From assembly GCA_002492525.1 (NCBI GenBank), contig DKZA01000022.1, forward strand, positions 128,246 through 192,245: a DNA stretch of 64,000 bases, read 5' to 3'. The translations under genes were made by a program, and so were the position numbers. The notes under the pieces are model-generated. The model saw only the letters and a program-made list of their open reading frames with translations, made no database searches and was not told where the DNA came from. Below are positions 17,226 through 26,279 of this stretch, one piece after another. Position 1 is the stretch's first letter; each line of letters opens with the position of its first letter. Source of the stretch: Lachnospiraceae bacterium UBA7086. GTDB lineage: Bacteria; Bacillota; Clostridia; Lachnospirales; Lachnospiraceae.

Positions 17226-18509
17226 TCACCGCATAAATGTAATATTATCGAACCACTTTTCTATCTTATCGATAAATGCCTTATTATACATGTTAAAATA
17301 GTGACTTCTGTTTATCCTTTTAAAATTAAGTTCTCTATCTCTTTCTTTTACACTTTTTTCCGCTTCTTCATATATTTTTTGTGTTTCATATAAAAGATTT
17401 TTCCTTAATTGTCTATAAACCTGTTTTAAATGGCGTATCTCCTTATCCGTAAAAAAGTCTCGAAAATGCATACTTCTTATATCTGTATAATTAGAACAAT
17501 ATGTAATTTTGCCTTCCGGATCCATACTGAAAAACTCCAGTAAATTACAGGTATTAGCCGGGTCCATATCCATGTTATATAATTCCAGCCCTCTTATGGA
17601 GACCAATAAAATATACTCCTCGTTTGCGACCGCATATCCTTTACTCAAAGACATAACATCGTTTTTCTGATTTGCGAATATATTCCTTGAGAATATATAC
17701 TGTCTGCTATTTTCATTCTCCTTATCAAACAATAAATCCATTATTTTTGTTTTTACATCCAGGCAAGAAGTTAATTTATATTCTGTTTTCTTTTCCCCCT
17801 CCATATCCCATATGATCAACGGCGTATGTATAATGCTGCTGTACGGTTCAATGGCATGTGTATACCCATTATGAAGTCTGTGTCCCCAATAATCGTCACC
17901 ATGATCTCCATACAAAACAACAACTGTATCCTTTTCTTTTCCTGTTTTGTTTAACAACTCAAAAATCCTGCCACATGTATCATCAATCTTTTGATATCCT
18001 TCTTTCCATCTCTCATAGGAATTACGGTTTTTTACTTCTTCTGCGCCTCTATAAGAAATATGAGAGGCAAAATTTGCGATAAACAATGCAAATGGCTCTT
18101 CTGTTTTGATACTATTTTCAATATTTTCAATGAACTTTGCATAACTCTCCATGGCATCAACTTTCATATTTTTTCCGAATATATGTCCATTGACCATCTT
18201 GCCATAGGTAACGATCCTGGGCCAGATTATCCCTTTCGTGCAATATCCACGCACTTCCAACTCATCAAATAAAGTACTGTAATTTCCTATTTTATTAAAA
18301 TTGCTTTCCAATCTTGTACACTTTTCCCTATACATACCGCCATAACATAAATCAGAAATTACCATCAATGTAGATGTTGCTGACGAATAATAATTTTTAT
18401 AGTAACTGCTTTCCTGTATGATCTTGCTTATATTAGGAAACAGTTTCAAATTTGTATTCAGGATCAATTCGCTTACGCTTTCCAAATGCACTAATATAAG
18501 ATTTTTCAT
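17226..18509 (-). CDS. Sulfatase/alkaline-phosphatase-fold protein (phosphoglycerol or phosphoethanolamine transferase-like)
   Basis: 427 aa, ATG at 18509 with GGAGG 5 nt upstream; a TTG at 18521 is less likely. Features of the alkaline-phosphatase superfamily are LILVHLESVSELIL (first metal-binding acidic residue), SSATSTLMVISDLCYGG (where a Ser/Thr nucleophile is expected, with no C-x-P-S-R sulfatase signature), VVVLYGDHGDDYWGH (Asp-His metal pair) and SIIHTPLIIWDMEG (metal His). That pattern suits LtaS/EptA-type transferases, but no membrane helices or signal peptide are present, so it would act in the cytoplasm, which is unusual. The C-terminus is lysine- and glutamate-rich with a helical tail. 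Neighbours are a CysC-like kinase and a beta-propeller. Confidence 0.68.
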   Translation of the reverse strand: MKNLILVHLESVSELILNTNLKLFPNISKIIQESSYYKNYYSSATSTLMVISDLCYGGMYREKCTRLESNFNKIGNYSTLFDELEVRGYCTKGIIWPRIVTYGKMVNGHIFGKNMKVDAMESYAKFIENIENSIKTEEPFALFIANFASHISYRGAEEVKNRNSYERWKEGYQKIDDTCGRIFELLNKTGKEKDTVVVLYGDHGDDYWGHRLHNGYTHAIEPYSSIIHTPLIIWDMEGEKKTEYKLTSCLDVKTKIMDLLFDKENENSRQYIFSRNIFANQKNDVMSLSKGYAVANEEYILLVSIRGLELYNMDMDPANTCNLLEFFSMDPEGKITYCSNYTDIRSMHFRDFFTDKEIRHLKQVYRQLRKNLLYETQKIYEEAEKSVKERDRELNFKRINRSHYFNMYNKAFIDKIEKWFDNITFMR

Positions 18510-18527
18510 CTCTTCCTCCAAGCGTTT

Positions 18528-19730
18528 CTACTTTAAGCTGCTAAATATCTTGTCTCCTATTGTATTTTGACGTATAGCAGCCGTCCCCTTCTCATCCTTA
18601 TTCATCTTAATGAACCTCTCAAATAACATTTTATGTCCCTTCCTGCCTTCCTCAAAAATTACATTTTTCCACAATAATTTCAAACACTCATCACTCAACC
18701 AGAATTTTTGAGGTGTTTCTTGCAGTTCCACTGTGTCAATCTCATATATATAATCATTTTTCAGAGAGAAAATACCCAGATATCTTCCATCCCGTACATA
18801 TTGCCAGAAATACTTAAACTGCCAGCTTCTTGACAGGCTGTCCCGATCCTCTTCTTCATCTCTTACCGGTAACACATGTACTTCAAATGTCTCTTTCTCT
18901 ATATACAAAACCAAATTCGTCCTGTAGGGTATCGCCCATACATATTTTTCTGTGGCTTCTAATCTGCAGAATAACTGTGTATCATATCTTTCCGATTCAC
19001 AATCAATTAACTGCTCCATATCCTGAGAAAAGCAATAATTTCCAAATTGTTTCGGGAAATTTTCAATAGTCTTAACCGTATTCTTATCCCTATCCCATAC
19101 ATAAATTTTTTTACTATATCCACACAGCCAAAACTTATCTCCGTCAAAACATATGGTAGCTATACATTCATTTATATCTGGAACAACATACACTACAGTT
19201 TCTTTGGAATCCATATCAAACTGATAGATTCTATTTGACTTATAGGATGTACAATATATTTTTGTGTCAACCTTGACACAACATGACAGTAACGTATCCT
19301 CGCTTGTCACATTCATTGAATAATACATGACTGTTTTCTCATGGATATCCACTACGATAACCTGTCCTAAAGTTCTGGAAACAGAAAACAATTTATCGTT
19401 ATATCTCCAACAAGAATCCATAAAAAGCTTGTCTTGCTTCTCATTTGCCAAATCCAAACACTGAAATGCATCATGGACTATATTGTATATCCAAATCTTG
19501 TCCCCATAACATGGCATACAAAAAATTTCATCATCAATTTTAATACATCTTGTATTCAGCATAAATTTATCTGTACCTACATTCGGGAGCTGTGCAATAC
19601 AATCACATTCCCCTGTCTGCATGTTCAGACAACACAACATATCCAGCTGCGCATCAATGAACCAAGCTCTATTATCTTCATCAATATGCCACTCATGACC
19701 GCTCCACCTAAAATCTATAGAATCTCTCAC
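18528..19730 (-). CDS. Beta-propeller-like protein of unknown function
   Basis: 400 aa, GTG start at 19730 with AAGGA about 11 nt upstream. The sequence is a series of about 45-50 residue units ending in aromatic-rich beta strands: DKIWIYNIVHDAFQC, GQVIVVDIHEKTVMYYS, RIYQFDMDSKETVVYVV, KIYVWDRDKNTVKTI and LVLYIEKETFEVHVLP. This spacing is that of a six- or seven-bladed propeller, WD/Kelch-like but without clear WD or Kelch signatures. No signal peptide, so cytoplasmic. Propellers of this kind occur beside sulfatase-fold and CDP-glycerol-transferase genes in Clostridia polysaccharide loci, perhaps as binding partners. I cannot assign an activity. Confidence 0.5.
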   Translation of the reverse strand: MRDSIDFRWSGHEWHIDEDNRAWFIDAQLDMLCCLNMQTGECDCIAQLPNVGTDKFMLNTRCIKIDDEIFCMPCYGDKIWIYNIVHDAFQCLDLANEKQDKLFMDSCWRYNDKLFSVSRTLGQVIVVDIHEKTVMYYSMNVTSEDTLLSCCVKVDTKIYCTSYKSNRIYQFDMDSKETVVYVVPDINECIATICFDGDKFWLCGYSKKIYVWDRDKNTVKTIENFPKQFGNYCFSQDMEQLIDCESERYDTQLFCRLEATEKYVWAIPYRTNLVLYIEKETFEVHVLPVRDEEEDRDSLSRSWQFKYFWQYVRDGRYLGIFSLKNDYIYEIDTVELQETPQKFWLSDECLKLLWKNVIFEEGRKGHKMLFERFIKMNKDEKGTAAIRQNTIGDKIFSSLK

Positions 19731-19776
19731 TATTTTTCTATTCCTTTTCCATTTATTTCATTTGATGCTGCTATTC

Positions 19777-21000
19777 TTACAGCCTTTTCAAACATGTATT
19801 GATTATCTGCGCCGATGTCATTTTTCTGTTTTTTCTTCTACTACAGACAAATTCCTTTAAATACATCTGTCTTTTAGACTCATCTGCCTGCTTAACATAT
19901 TTATCCGACAGATTAGAAGGTAATTCTTTTGACGCATTTACAATTTCACAACCTAAAAACTTTGCCAATGCTAATTGTTCCTGTTTCTGATATCCCTCGC
20001 TTTGCAGAAGCTGATTGGTTGTATATAGTAACATTTTTTTGTGATACAACATAATATAGGAAATAGCTGAGCTGATATCTGTAATAACAAAAGAACTGTA
20101 TTTAATTAAAACCCGCGACCTTGCGTATATCATCTTCCTGCCGCCGTAGAGAGAAGAATCCTGATACTCGGCTTTGGGGTGCAATGCAATCACTACATCT
20201 AATCCCGTCTGTTTTTCTATGAAATCAAATAAATCGCGTATTTCTTTTCCATATACTTCTTCTGTTACCCAAGATTTCAATCCCAAATTCATATTATCTG
20301 AATGATGTGTATGCGCTTCATCCAAAAAGACAACATATCCATTTGCCCAGAGTCCTTCGCTCTCCAATATCGACAGATCCTCTTTTCCGTCTTCCAAAAG
20401 AAACCGGTCATAATCCTGAGCATTGATATATTTTAATTTATGCGGATTTAAAACATCATATCTGTTGGCCAGTTCCCTGAACTTAGCATGTCCAGTTATA
20501 AATATGTATGTTGGAGGATAAACAAAAGAAAAGAGCAAGTTTTTAATCATTTCTTTATCCCTAAGATTCTTTAAATAATACCTTGTAATATTTCCTCGGG
20601 TACTTGGAATCACCTCATTGATCGTGTCCATAAAATAAAGGGGATAGAAATAATCACAATATCGTCCGCCTGATTTCCTTATCTCTCTGCGTATCAGCCG
20701 TCCCGTTGACGGATCTTCTCCCAGGCTCGGATATATTATGAATATGGTCTGCTCATGATCCACTTTTTGAAGTTTATTTTGAAAACGGCTGATTTCATTA
20801 AAATATTGCACTTGATACTCTTTAAACAAATGCAATGGCTTTTTTGCCTTACCTGCATAACAGATCTGGACCAGGGACCAGATTTCAATACCATACCCTT
20901 CTTCCAGGAAATAAGGACAGCCGAATATGTTCCAATCTTTCGTTTCAAAAAATTTTGAAAATACAAAAATAATTTTTTTAACCAATTTCTGACCGCCCAC
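19777..21000 (-). CDS. CDP-glycerol glycerophosphotransferase/polysialyltransferase-like GT-B protein
   Basis: 407 aa from a GTG at 21000; the ribosome site (AAGGAAG) directly abuts it, so a TTG at 20985 is possible. The N-terminal half contains IIFVFSKFFETKDWNIFG, TIFIIYPSLGEDPSTGRLI and IFITGHAKFREL. The C-terminal half has VVFLDEAHTHHSDNMNLG, VVIALHPKAEYQDSSLYG and VLIKYSSFVITDISSAISYI, a pattern shared by the surface-carbohydrate and CDP-glycerol transferase group: the H-P-x-A and S-S-x-x-x-T-D-x-S-S-A-I motifs match the H-P and D-Y-S-S motifs of TagF/TagB. It probably transfers a nucleotide-activated glycerol phosphate or sugar. It parallels the gene at 30558-31916. Confidence 0.58.
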   Translation of the reverse strand: MGGQKLVKKIIFVFSKFFETKDWNIFGCPYFLEEGYGIEIWSLVQICYAGKAKKPLHLFKEYQVQYFNEISRFQNKLQKVDHEQTIFIIYPSLGEDPSTGRLIRREIRKSGGRYCDYFYPLYFMDTINEVIPSTRGNITRYYLKNLRDKEMIKNLLFSFVYPPTYIFITGHAKFRELANRYDVLNPHKLKYINAQDYDRFLLEDGKEDLSILESEGLWANGYVVFLDEAHTHHSDNMNLGLKSWVTEEVYGKEIRDLFDFIEKQTGLDVVIALHPKAEYQDSSLYGGRKMIYARSRVLIKYSSFVITDISSAISYIMLYHKKMLLYTTNQLLQSEGYQKQEQLALAKFLGCEIVNASKELPSNLSDKYVKQADESKRQMYLKEFVCSRRKNRKMTSAQIINTCLKRL

Positions 21001-21070
21001 CTTCCTTTATATCAATATGCCAGTGTTTTCATTCTTGCAGTATGTCTGATGATACCGAACTACACCTATA

Positions 21071-21841
21071 TTAAAAACAGCTTCGGTATAAATCTTCTCT
21101 TCTGTCATTCTTTACTTGAAATCCATTTCTATATTCCAAAACATCATCTGTCAGCTCATATTCTAAAATACCTTCCTGTTCAGAAAGTTCCATCATGATG
21201 TCCCCGTTCGGATCAATAACACAGCTGTCACCCGAATAGGCTATTCCGCCAATTTCCCCAATACAATTCACGGCAACAATATATACCTGATTTTCAATTG
21301 CCCTCGCCCGAAGCAAACATTTCCAATGCTCACGCCTCTTCTGAGGCCAGTTCGCCGGTACTAAAATGACATGTGCTGCTTTAGATGCCGTCTGGAATAT
21401 TTCAGGGAAGCGCAAATCATAACATATGAACGTTGCAAACGGAATACCGCAAAAATCAAAAAATACAATTTTGTCTCCGCCCTGAAATTTCCTATCTTCA
21501 CCTGCGAAAGAAAATGGATGGATTTTGGCATAATCGGAAATAGTCTTTCCCTCTTTGTTAATGATTGTGTAATGATTTTCAGATTTTTCCCCGCAGTCCT
21601 TCACCCATCCGAAACCAATTGCAATATGATATTTCCGGGCATACTCTGCCATTGTGCCCACTGTTTCCATATTACTTTCTTTTGTTATGTCAGTATTCAT
21701 GGAAAAACCGGTAAAACTCATTTCCGGTAAAAGGAATAGATCCGTTCTCTTACTTGCATCCTGCAACTTTTCTTCCAGATGAATATAATTTTTCTCCTTA
21801 TCCTCCCAAATAATATGGGACTGATATAACGCTATCTTCAT
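21071..21841 (-). CDS. Carbon-nitrogen hydrolase (nitrilase superfamily, omega-amidase-like)
   Basis: 256 aa from the ATG at 21841, which fits the family start MKIALYQSHIIW; the ATG at 21856 is also possible, with GGGGAG directly abutting it. The catalytic triad is evident: Glu in LFLLPEMSFTGFS, Lys in ISDYAKIHPFSF and Cys in FICYDLRFPEIFQ. The sequence resembles NIT2/YafV omega-amidases, which hydrolyse alpha-ketoglutaramate and related amides. Upstream is the CMP-sugar synthetase (34 nt) and downstream, after 70 nt, the transferase at 19777-21000. Within a sugar locus it may trim or form an amide on an acyl amino substituent, but that is inference; salvage of keto-amides from the aminotransferases is an alternative. 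Confidence 0.83.
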   Translation of the reverse strand: MKIALYQSHIIWEDKEKNYIHLEEKLQDASKRTDLFLLPEMSFTGFSMNTDITKESNMETVGTMAEYARKYHIAIGFGWVKDCGEKSENHYTIINKEGKTISDYAKIHPFSFAGEDRKFQGGDKIVFFDFCGIPFATFICYDLRFPEIFQTASKAAHVILVPANWPQKRREHWKCLLRARAIENQVYIVAVNCIGEIGGIAYSGDSCVIDPNGDIMMELSEQEGILEYELTDDVLEYRNGFQVKNDRREDLYRSCF

Positions 21842-21875
21842 TGCTTTATTTTGCATCTCCCCAGTCGTCTCTTAT

Positions 21876-22598
21876 CTATTCTGCCCACAGACTCATATCA
21901 ATTAAACCCTTTTCAACAATTCGACAAGCGATCTCATAATCCAACATGGTATCTATCTCTATTGAATTTTCCTCAGACATAATATACGGCACAGAATTCT
22001 CCGAATGAAACAGTTTATTCTTCATAAAATAATCCCATTTGGCAATATACATACAGCCATTCATCGTATATTCCTTTGCCTGATCTTGCCGTCTGATACT
22101 TTTCAAATCTTTTATAGCGTAATAAAATTCTGATAACTTTCCATCCCTATCAAGCGAATGAATAAAATTTGAAGTAACGTCTACTTCTTTCATACCAAGC
22201 AGCGTATCTGCATCAGTTTCCTGTATTAACTCAAACGCTTTATCAAAATCTTTATAACTTGCAAAAGGCGATGAAGGTTCTAACAGGCACACATAATCAT
22301 ATTTTTCTTTACTGTTGTCTTTTATCCAGTTCATAGCATGTAATACAACATCCACACTGCTCGCTGAGTCTGTAGAGAGCTCGGCCGGCCGCATAAAAGG
22401 CACTTCTGCCCCATATTTTCTGCCGACTTTTGCGATTTCTTCGTCATCTGTGGATACAAGTATCCTCTTTTCGTATCTGCATTTTTGTGCAGCAATAATT
22501 TTATATGCTATGAGCGGCATCCCGCCAAGCAACTTTATATTCTTTCTTGGAACTCCTTTAGAGCCTCCTCTTGCCGTAACCACAAATAATATTTTCAT
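21876..22598 (-). CDS. neuA: CMP-N-acylneuraminate cytidylyltransferase family (CMP-nonulosonate synthetase)
   Basis: 240 aa, ATG at 22598 behind AGGGGCAAGG; a longer in-frame extension lacks a ribosome site and overlaps the upstream gene. The family signature is clear: VVTARGGSKGVPRKNIK (CTP-binding loop), LVSTDDEEIAKVGRKYGA, FMRPAELSTD, CLLEPSSPFAS, YTMNGCMYIAKWDYF and NSIEIDTMLDYEIA (metal-binding acidic region). The enzyme activates a nonulosonic acid (sialic, legionaminic or pseudaminic type) with CTP for transfer by glycosyltransferases. It lies 10 nt after the class III aminotransferase in the same operon as the NeuB-type synthase, so these two probably act on one sugar. The exact sugar cannot be told. 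At 240 aa it is near the usual family length. Confidence 0.88.
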   Translation of the reverse strand: MKILFVVTARGGSKGVPRKNIKLLGGMPLIAYKIIAAQKCRYEKRILVSTDDEEIAKVGRKYGAEVPFMRPAELSTDSASSVDVVLHAMNWIKDNSKEKYDYVCLLEPSSPFASYKDFDKAFELIQETDADTLLGMKEVDVTSNFIHSLDRDGKLSEFYYAIKDLKSIRRQDQAKEYTMNGCMYIAKWDYFMKNKLFHSENSVPYIMSEENSIEIDTMLDYEIACRIVEKGLIDMSLWAE

Positions 22599-22608
22599 AA
22601 CCTTGCCC

Positions 22609-23910
22609 CTAATTATATTTTCTGAAAACCGGCTTGATGACATTACCCTCTATAAATTGAGCCGCATCAGCGTTTAATGCATCCCCTAACACTTTCATGG
22701 CGCCTCTGGCGGCATCTAATGTCCTGTCAATCTCTTTCTCCGTATGCTGGTACGCAATTGCTATATATGGCATAAGGATTCCTGCTTTGAGCATCTCCTG
22801 CAAGAAAACCGTCCTGTATTCAAAGGATGCTTTCTTATCCTTACCGCATACCACAAGATTCGGCGAGCATTCTGCACCTTCCACATAAATATAATCCTGT
22901 AAAGAATACTCCTTTGCAATTTCAGTGAAACCTTTAACAAGCCTTCTTCCCATATTCCATATATGATCTGTAACATTAAGTTCCTTGTATACATTTATCG
23001 TTTCCACAAGAGCTCCCAAGCTGCTCATTTCTGCGCCATGTGTGGTGGAAATAAGGAAGACTCTTTCCTTTCCGGGTGTCAGGCCGCCCAAATCCATAAT
23101 ATCCCGTTTACCACCCAATGCCGCAACCGAAAATCCATTTGCCATTCCTTTGCCAAAAGTGACCAGATCTGGCTCCACCCCGTAGTATTTACAAGCTCCC
23201 TGTAAATCCCAGCGAAATCCCGTAATCATCTCATCCAGTATATATACCACACCGTATTCCGTACACAATTCCCTTACCTTCTGTAAAAAATGATCAGTCG
23301 GTTCTTCCGTATCACATGGTTCCATAATCAATGCGGCGATTTCTCCTTTATACCGTTCAAACAAATTATGTACCGACTCAATATCGTTAAAGCTAAACTG
23401 CAATGTTAAATCCTGTATTTCCTCAGGTACTCCTGCGTTCATAACCGTACTGCCGATAAACCAATCATCATAAGAGAAAAAAGCATGTTCCCTGCATCTT
23501 GCTATATACTTCTTTCCGGTATAAGCTCTCGCAAGTTTTGTGGCTGCCGATGTTACAGTAGAACCATTCTTCGCAAACTTCACCATATCAACCCATGGGA
23601 ACAGGCTGCACATCATTTCCGCAGCTTCCACCTCAATTTTTGACGCTTTGGAAGCTGTGTTCCCATTATGTATCTGTCTGATTGCAGCCTCTGAGATCCT
23701 GTCATAATCATATCCAACTGTTACCGATCTGCATGCCATTCCATAATCAATATATTCGTTTCCATCCACATCCCACGTATATACTCCTTTACTGCGCTCT
23801 ATCACTTTAGGAGCATTACCCGGAAACACTTCATCTGTCCTGCTATAGGTATGTGCCCCGGCAGGAATCAGCAGATGTGCCTTTTTCCCATATTCCTCAT
23901 TTTTGTTCAT
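22609..23910 (-). CDS. Class III PLP aminotransferase, glutamate-1-semialdehyde aminomutase-like
   Basis: 433 aa, ATG at 23910 after GAGGT. It resembles HemL-type enzymes: LIPAGAHTYSRTDEVFPGNA, VYTWDVDGNEYIDYGMA, MVKFAKNGSTVTSAATKLAR, AALIMEPCDTEEP, YILDEMITGFRWDLQGACK and the PLP-lysine segment LVTFGKGMANGFSVAALGG. Haem biosynthesis is unlikely because the gene lies between a Gfo/Idh oxidoreductase and a CMP-nonulosonate synthetase, 9 and 10 nt away. HemL-like aminotransferases occur in other nonulosonate and flagellar-glycan loci, where they are thought to install an amino group. The amino acceptor is unknown. This is one of two amino-transfer enzymes of different folds in the pathway. Confidence 0.85.
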   Translation of the reverse strand: MNKNEEYGKKAHLLIPAGAHTYSRTDEVFPGNAPKVIERSKGVYTWDVDGNEYIDYGMACRSVTVGYDYDRISEAAIRQIHNGNTASKASKIEVEAAEMMCSLFPWVDMVKFAKNGSTVTSAATKLARAYTGKKYIARCREHAFFSYDDWFIGSTVMNAGVPEEIQDLTLQFSFNDIESVHNLFERYKGEIAALIMEPCDTEEPTDHFLQKVRELCTEYGVVYILDEMITGFRWDLQGACKYYGVEPDLVTFGKGMANGFSVAALGGKRDIMDLGGLTPGKERVFLISTTHGAEMSSLGALVETINVYKELNVTDHIWNMGRRLVKGFTEIAKEYSLQDYIYVEGAECSPNLVVCGKDKKASFEYRTVFLQEMLKAGILMPYIAIAYQHTEKEIDRTLDAARGAMKVLGDALNADAAQFIEGNVIKPVFRKYN

Positions 23911-23919
23911 TACGCTACC

Positions 23920-24885
23920 TCACTTTTCAATTTCATCAATTATCTGTAAAATCTCTTTATCCTGTTCAAACCCATATATAGGTTCTTTCCCTTTAAGCAC
24001 TTCAAAAAATTCCTGCATTTCCTTTATATATGCATATTCATTGATGGATTCGTTATATCCCTCCAGGTGAATATATTTTCCTGCCGGTATTTTCCTCAGC
24101 TCACCCGATACAATATCCTTTTCATACAATGTTTCTGGTGTTCCATCCCACATAATATATAAATCTTCATTAAAGATTTCCAGTTTACGAACTGCCTGTC
24201 TGCTTACAACATCTATCAGCAAATTACCGATACTGCCGTTTACATGTTCCACCTGAATAAAATAGGTGTCCGGAAAATCGAATTCTAAATTCGTAAAATT
24301 TGTTTTTACTGCATGTACCCTTTTAATTTTTCCAAATGTATTCTGTATAAAAGGCAGTTCAATTGCCAAAAATTCCCTGCACCCGTTTGTATCTTTTCTG
24401 CTCACAAAAAAATCCTTTAAATTATCCCATGGATGCCAATCCGGCAAGTATTGCCCCACATGATACTGATATGCACAAGGCTTACCATTCTGCTTAATCT
24501 TTTTGTCAATAATCTGTATCTCTTCTTTATAGAGCGATGTTGAAGAAAGAAATAATACCTTCCCTTTCTGTTTCGCCAACTGCATATTTTCCTCGTATCG
24601 GTCGTTGATCAGATTAATCTCCGAAAAAACATGAAGGTTTTTTTCAAGACATTCTTGAATAATGGTTGCATGAAACTGTGGCGATGTACACACAAAAGCA
24701 CAATCAAATGTTTCCGGAACATCTGATAAAACGGGATAACAATCTATTCCATATTCGGCCGAGACACTTTTTACTCTTTCCATGTTGCTGTCTACTCCAA
24801 CAACAACTAAATCTTCCAGTAGAGACTTTAAGAGTCGTATTCTTCTCCTGCCCATGGAGCCTAAGCCTATAACACAGATTTTCAC
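23920..24885 (-). CDS. Gfo/Idh/MocA-family oxidoreductase
   Basis: 321 aa from a GTG at 24885 with GAGGCGG 5 nt upstream. The N-terminus is a Rossmann NAD(P)-binding fold: MKICVIGLGSMGRRRIRLLK, FDCAFVCTSPQFHATIIQ and NLHVFSEINLINDRYEENM; this last motif takes the place of the usual E-K-P, with Glu kept but Lys and Pro lost. The C-terminal alpha/beta domain includes VGQYLPDWHPWDNLKDFF, a likely substrate His. The family oxidises or reduces sugar carbons. With an aminotransferase immediately downstream, an oxidation-transamination pair (as in C3-amino sugar pathways) is plausible. The loss of the E-K-P lysine may indicate altered chemistry. Confidence 0.82.
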   Translation of the reverse strand: MKICVIGLGSMGRRRIRLLKSLLEDLVVVGVDSNMERVKSVSAEYGIDCYPVLSDVPETFDCAFVCTSPQFHATIIQECLEKNLHVFSEINLINDRYEENMQLAKQKGKVLFLSSTSLYKEEIQIIDKKIKQNGKPCAYQYHVGQYLPDWHPWDNLKDFFVSRKDTNGCREFLAIELPFIQNTFGKIKRVHAVKTNFTNLEFDFPDTYFIQVEHVNGSIGNLLIDVVSRQAVRKLEIFNEDLYIMWDGTPETLYEKDIVSGELRKIPAGKYIHLEGYNESINEYAYIKEMQEFFEVLKGKEPIYGFEQDKEILQIIDEIEK

Positions 24886-24917
24886 GTAACCGCCTCTTTC
24901 CTTATATAACCATATAC

Positions 24918-26240
24918 TTAACGAATCCTCTTTGCCGGAACACCTACATATGTTCCTGATTCAACAATGTCATTTTTTACAACCGAGCCAGCCCCTATAA
25001 TGACATTACTGCATATATTTATTTTATCAATTACCGTACTTCCCGCTCCACATAAAACATTATTTCCTATTTTAGAGCGCCCGCAAACAGTTGCATGAGG
25101 CGCAATATGTGTATGATTCCCAATGACTGCTTCATGCTCTATGATGCTGCCTGTATTAATAATTGTATTATCTCCTACTTTAGCCTCTGGACCCACATAT
25201 GCAAAAGGTGCAATAAATGTCCCCCACCCGATTTTTCCATCTATTCCAATTTGAGCATCCTTTGATACCACTGAAATGCAATGTCCTTTATGATACCCAT
25301 TTAATTCCAAATATAAAGCTTTTCGTTTGTTATTATCCCCAACAGCTACAATAAACATATCTTTTTCACTCAAATCATACTTGCGTACTCCCCTGGCGTC
25401 AGATATCATTTCTCCATTACTTAGATTTTCATCCACGAGTAATATATCTTTTACGCCATATGTGTTGTAGATTATATTGATGATACTTCTGGCATGCCCA
25501 CCACATCCAAATACAACTACTTTACCCCCCCTACACACATCAAACAACTCTTTCAGGGTCTGTATCTCCTGACCATGATATCTCGCCGCCGGATAGGGAG
25601 GATAGCACATTGCCCTAAGGAACCTCTCCTGCATCTCCTGATCCATTGCATCATCCAGTTTCCCATCAAAGGGACATCCCCTTTTATAAAATGTGGCCGT
25701 TCCCTCCTGTTTCTCTCCCTGATACCCTTTGTCAACCAGATGCACCGCTTCCAAAAAGTACTGCATACTTTCAAACATGACCCTGTTATATAATGTCAAT
25801 TGGGTATCAAAATCTTCTATTTTAACTGCCCTCTGAAGGATAATATTTCCTGTATCACATCCTGCATCAATATAATGATAAGTAAACCCGCACTCCTCAT
25901 CCCCATTGATGATTGCCCATGTCAGACTGCTGCATCCACGATATTTTGGAAGTAATGCCGGATGCAGATTAAATATTTTTCCATTCACGGAATCAATGAC
26001 ATCCTGCTTGATCAGCCACCGATAATAGACCGAACATATCATATCCGGTATAAACGGCATATTGTCCCTATCTATTCTTTCCAGGCTGTAGGCTATCTTC
26101 TTCTTAATGCACAAACCCTCTAAATCTGCAATGCAGTTTTGGGTTTCATGCGTGTAAACAAATACTTCATGCCCTTCCTGTAATAAAAGTTCCAGTGCCT
26201 TACACCCCGTCCAGTGATATCCGCACAATATAACCCGCAT
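24918..26240 (-). CDS. Sugar N-formyltransferase fused to a PglD-like N-acetyltransferase
   Basis: 440 aa, ATG at 26240 with GGAGAGG 3 nt upstream; a TTG at 26252 is in frame. Residues 1-230 are a 10-formyl-THF-dependent formyltransferase: FNLHPALLPKYRGCSSLTW holds the catalytic Asn and His, and FTYHYIDAGCDTGNIILQ the catalytic Asp. Residues about 240-330 are a PglD-type N-terminal domain (VVVFGCGGHARSIINII, LLVDENL). Residues about 335-440 are a left-handed beta-helix of hexapeptide repeats with IIEHEAVIGNHTHIAPHATV, including the PglD catalytic His, and a final VGVPAKRIR cap. Both activities appear intact, so the protein could place one formyl and one acetyl group on a diamino sugar or nonulosonate. 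Confidence 0.86.
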   Translation of the reverse strand: MRVILCGYHWTGCKALELLLQEGHEVFVYTHETQNCIADLEGLCIKKKIAYSLERIDRDNMPFIPDMICSVYYRWLIKQDVIDSVNGKIFNLHPALLPKYRGCSSLTWAIINGDEECGFTYHYIDAGCDTGNIILQRAVKIEDFDTQLTLYNRVMFESMQYFLEAVHLVDKGYQGEKQEGTATFYKRGCPFDGKLDDAMDQEMQERFLRAMCYPPYPAARYHGQEIQTLKELFDVCRGGKVVVFGCGGHARSIINIIYNTYGVKDILLVDENLSNGEMISDARGVRKYDLSEKDMFIVAVGDNNKRKALYLELNGYHKGHCISVVSKDAQIGIDGKIGWGTFIAPFAYVGPEAKVGDNTIINTGSIIEHEAVIGNHTHIAPHATVCGRSKIGNNVLCGAGSTVIDKINICSNVIIGAGSVVKNDIVESGTYVGVPAKRIR

Positions 26241-26279
26241 AGTCCTCTCCAATCTAAAAATAAAATACTTTTCGTATTC

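Noticed and set aside
22609..23910. Haem biosynthesis enzyme HemL
   Set aside because: Motifs fit, but the gene is tightly packed between sugar-nucleotide genes and no other haem gene is near, so a sugar aminotransferase role is preferred.
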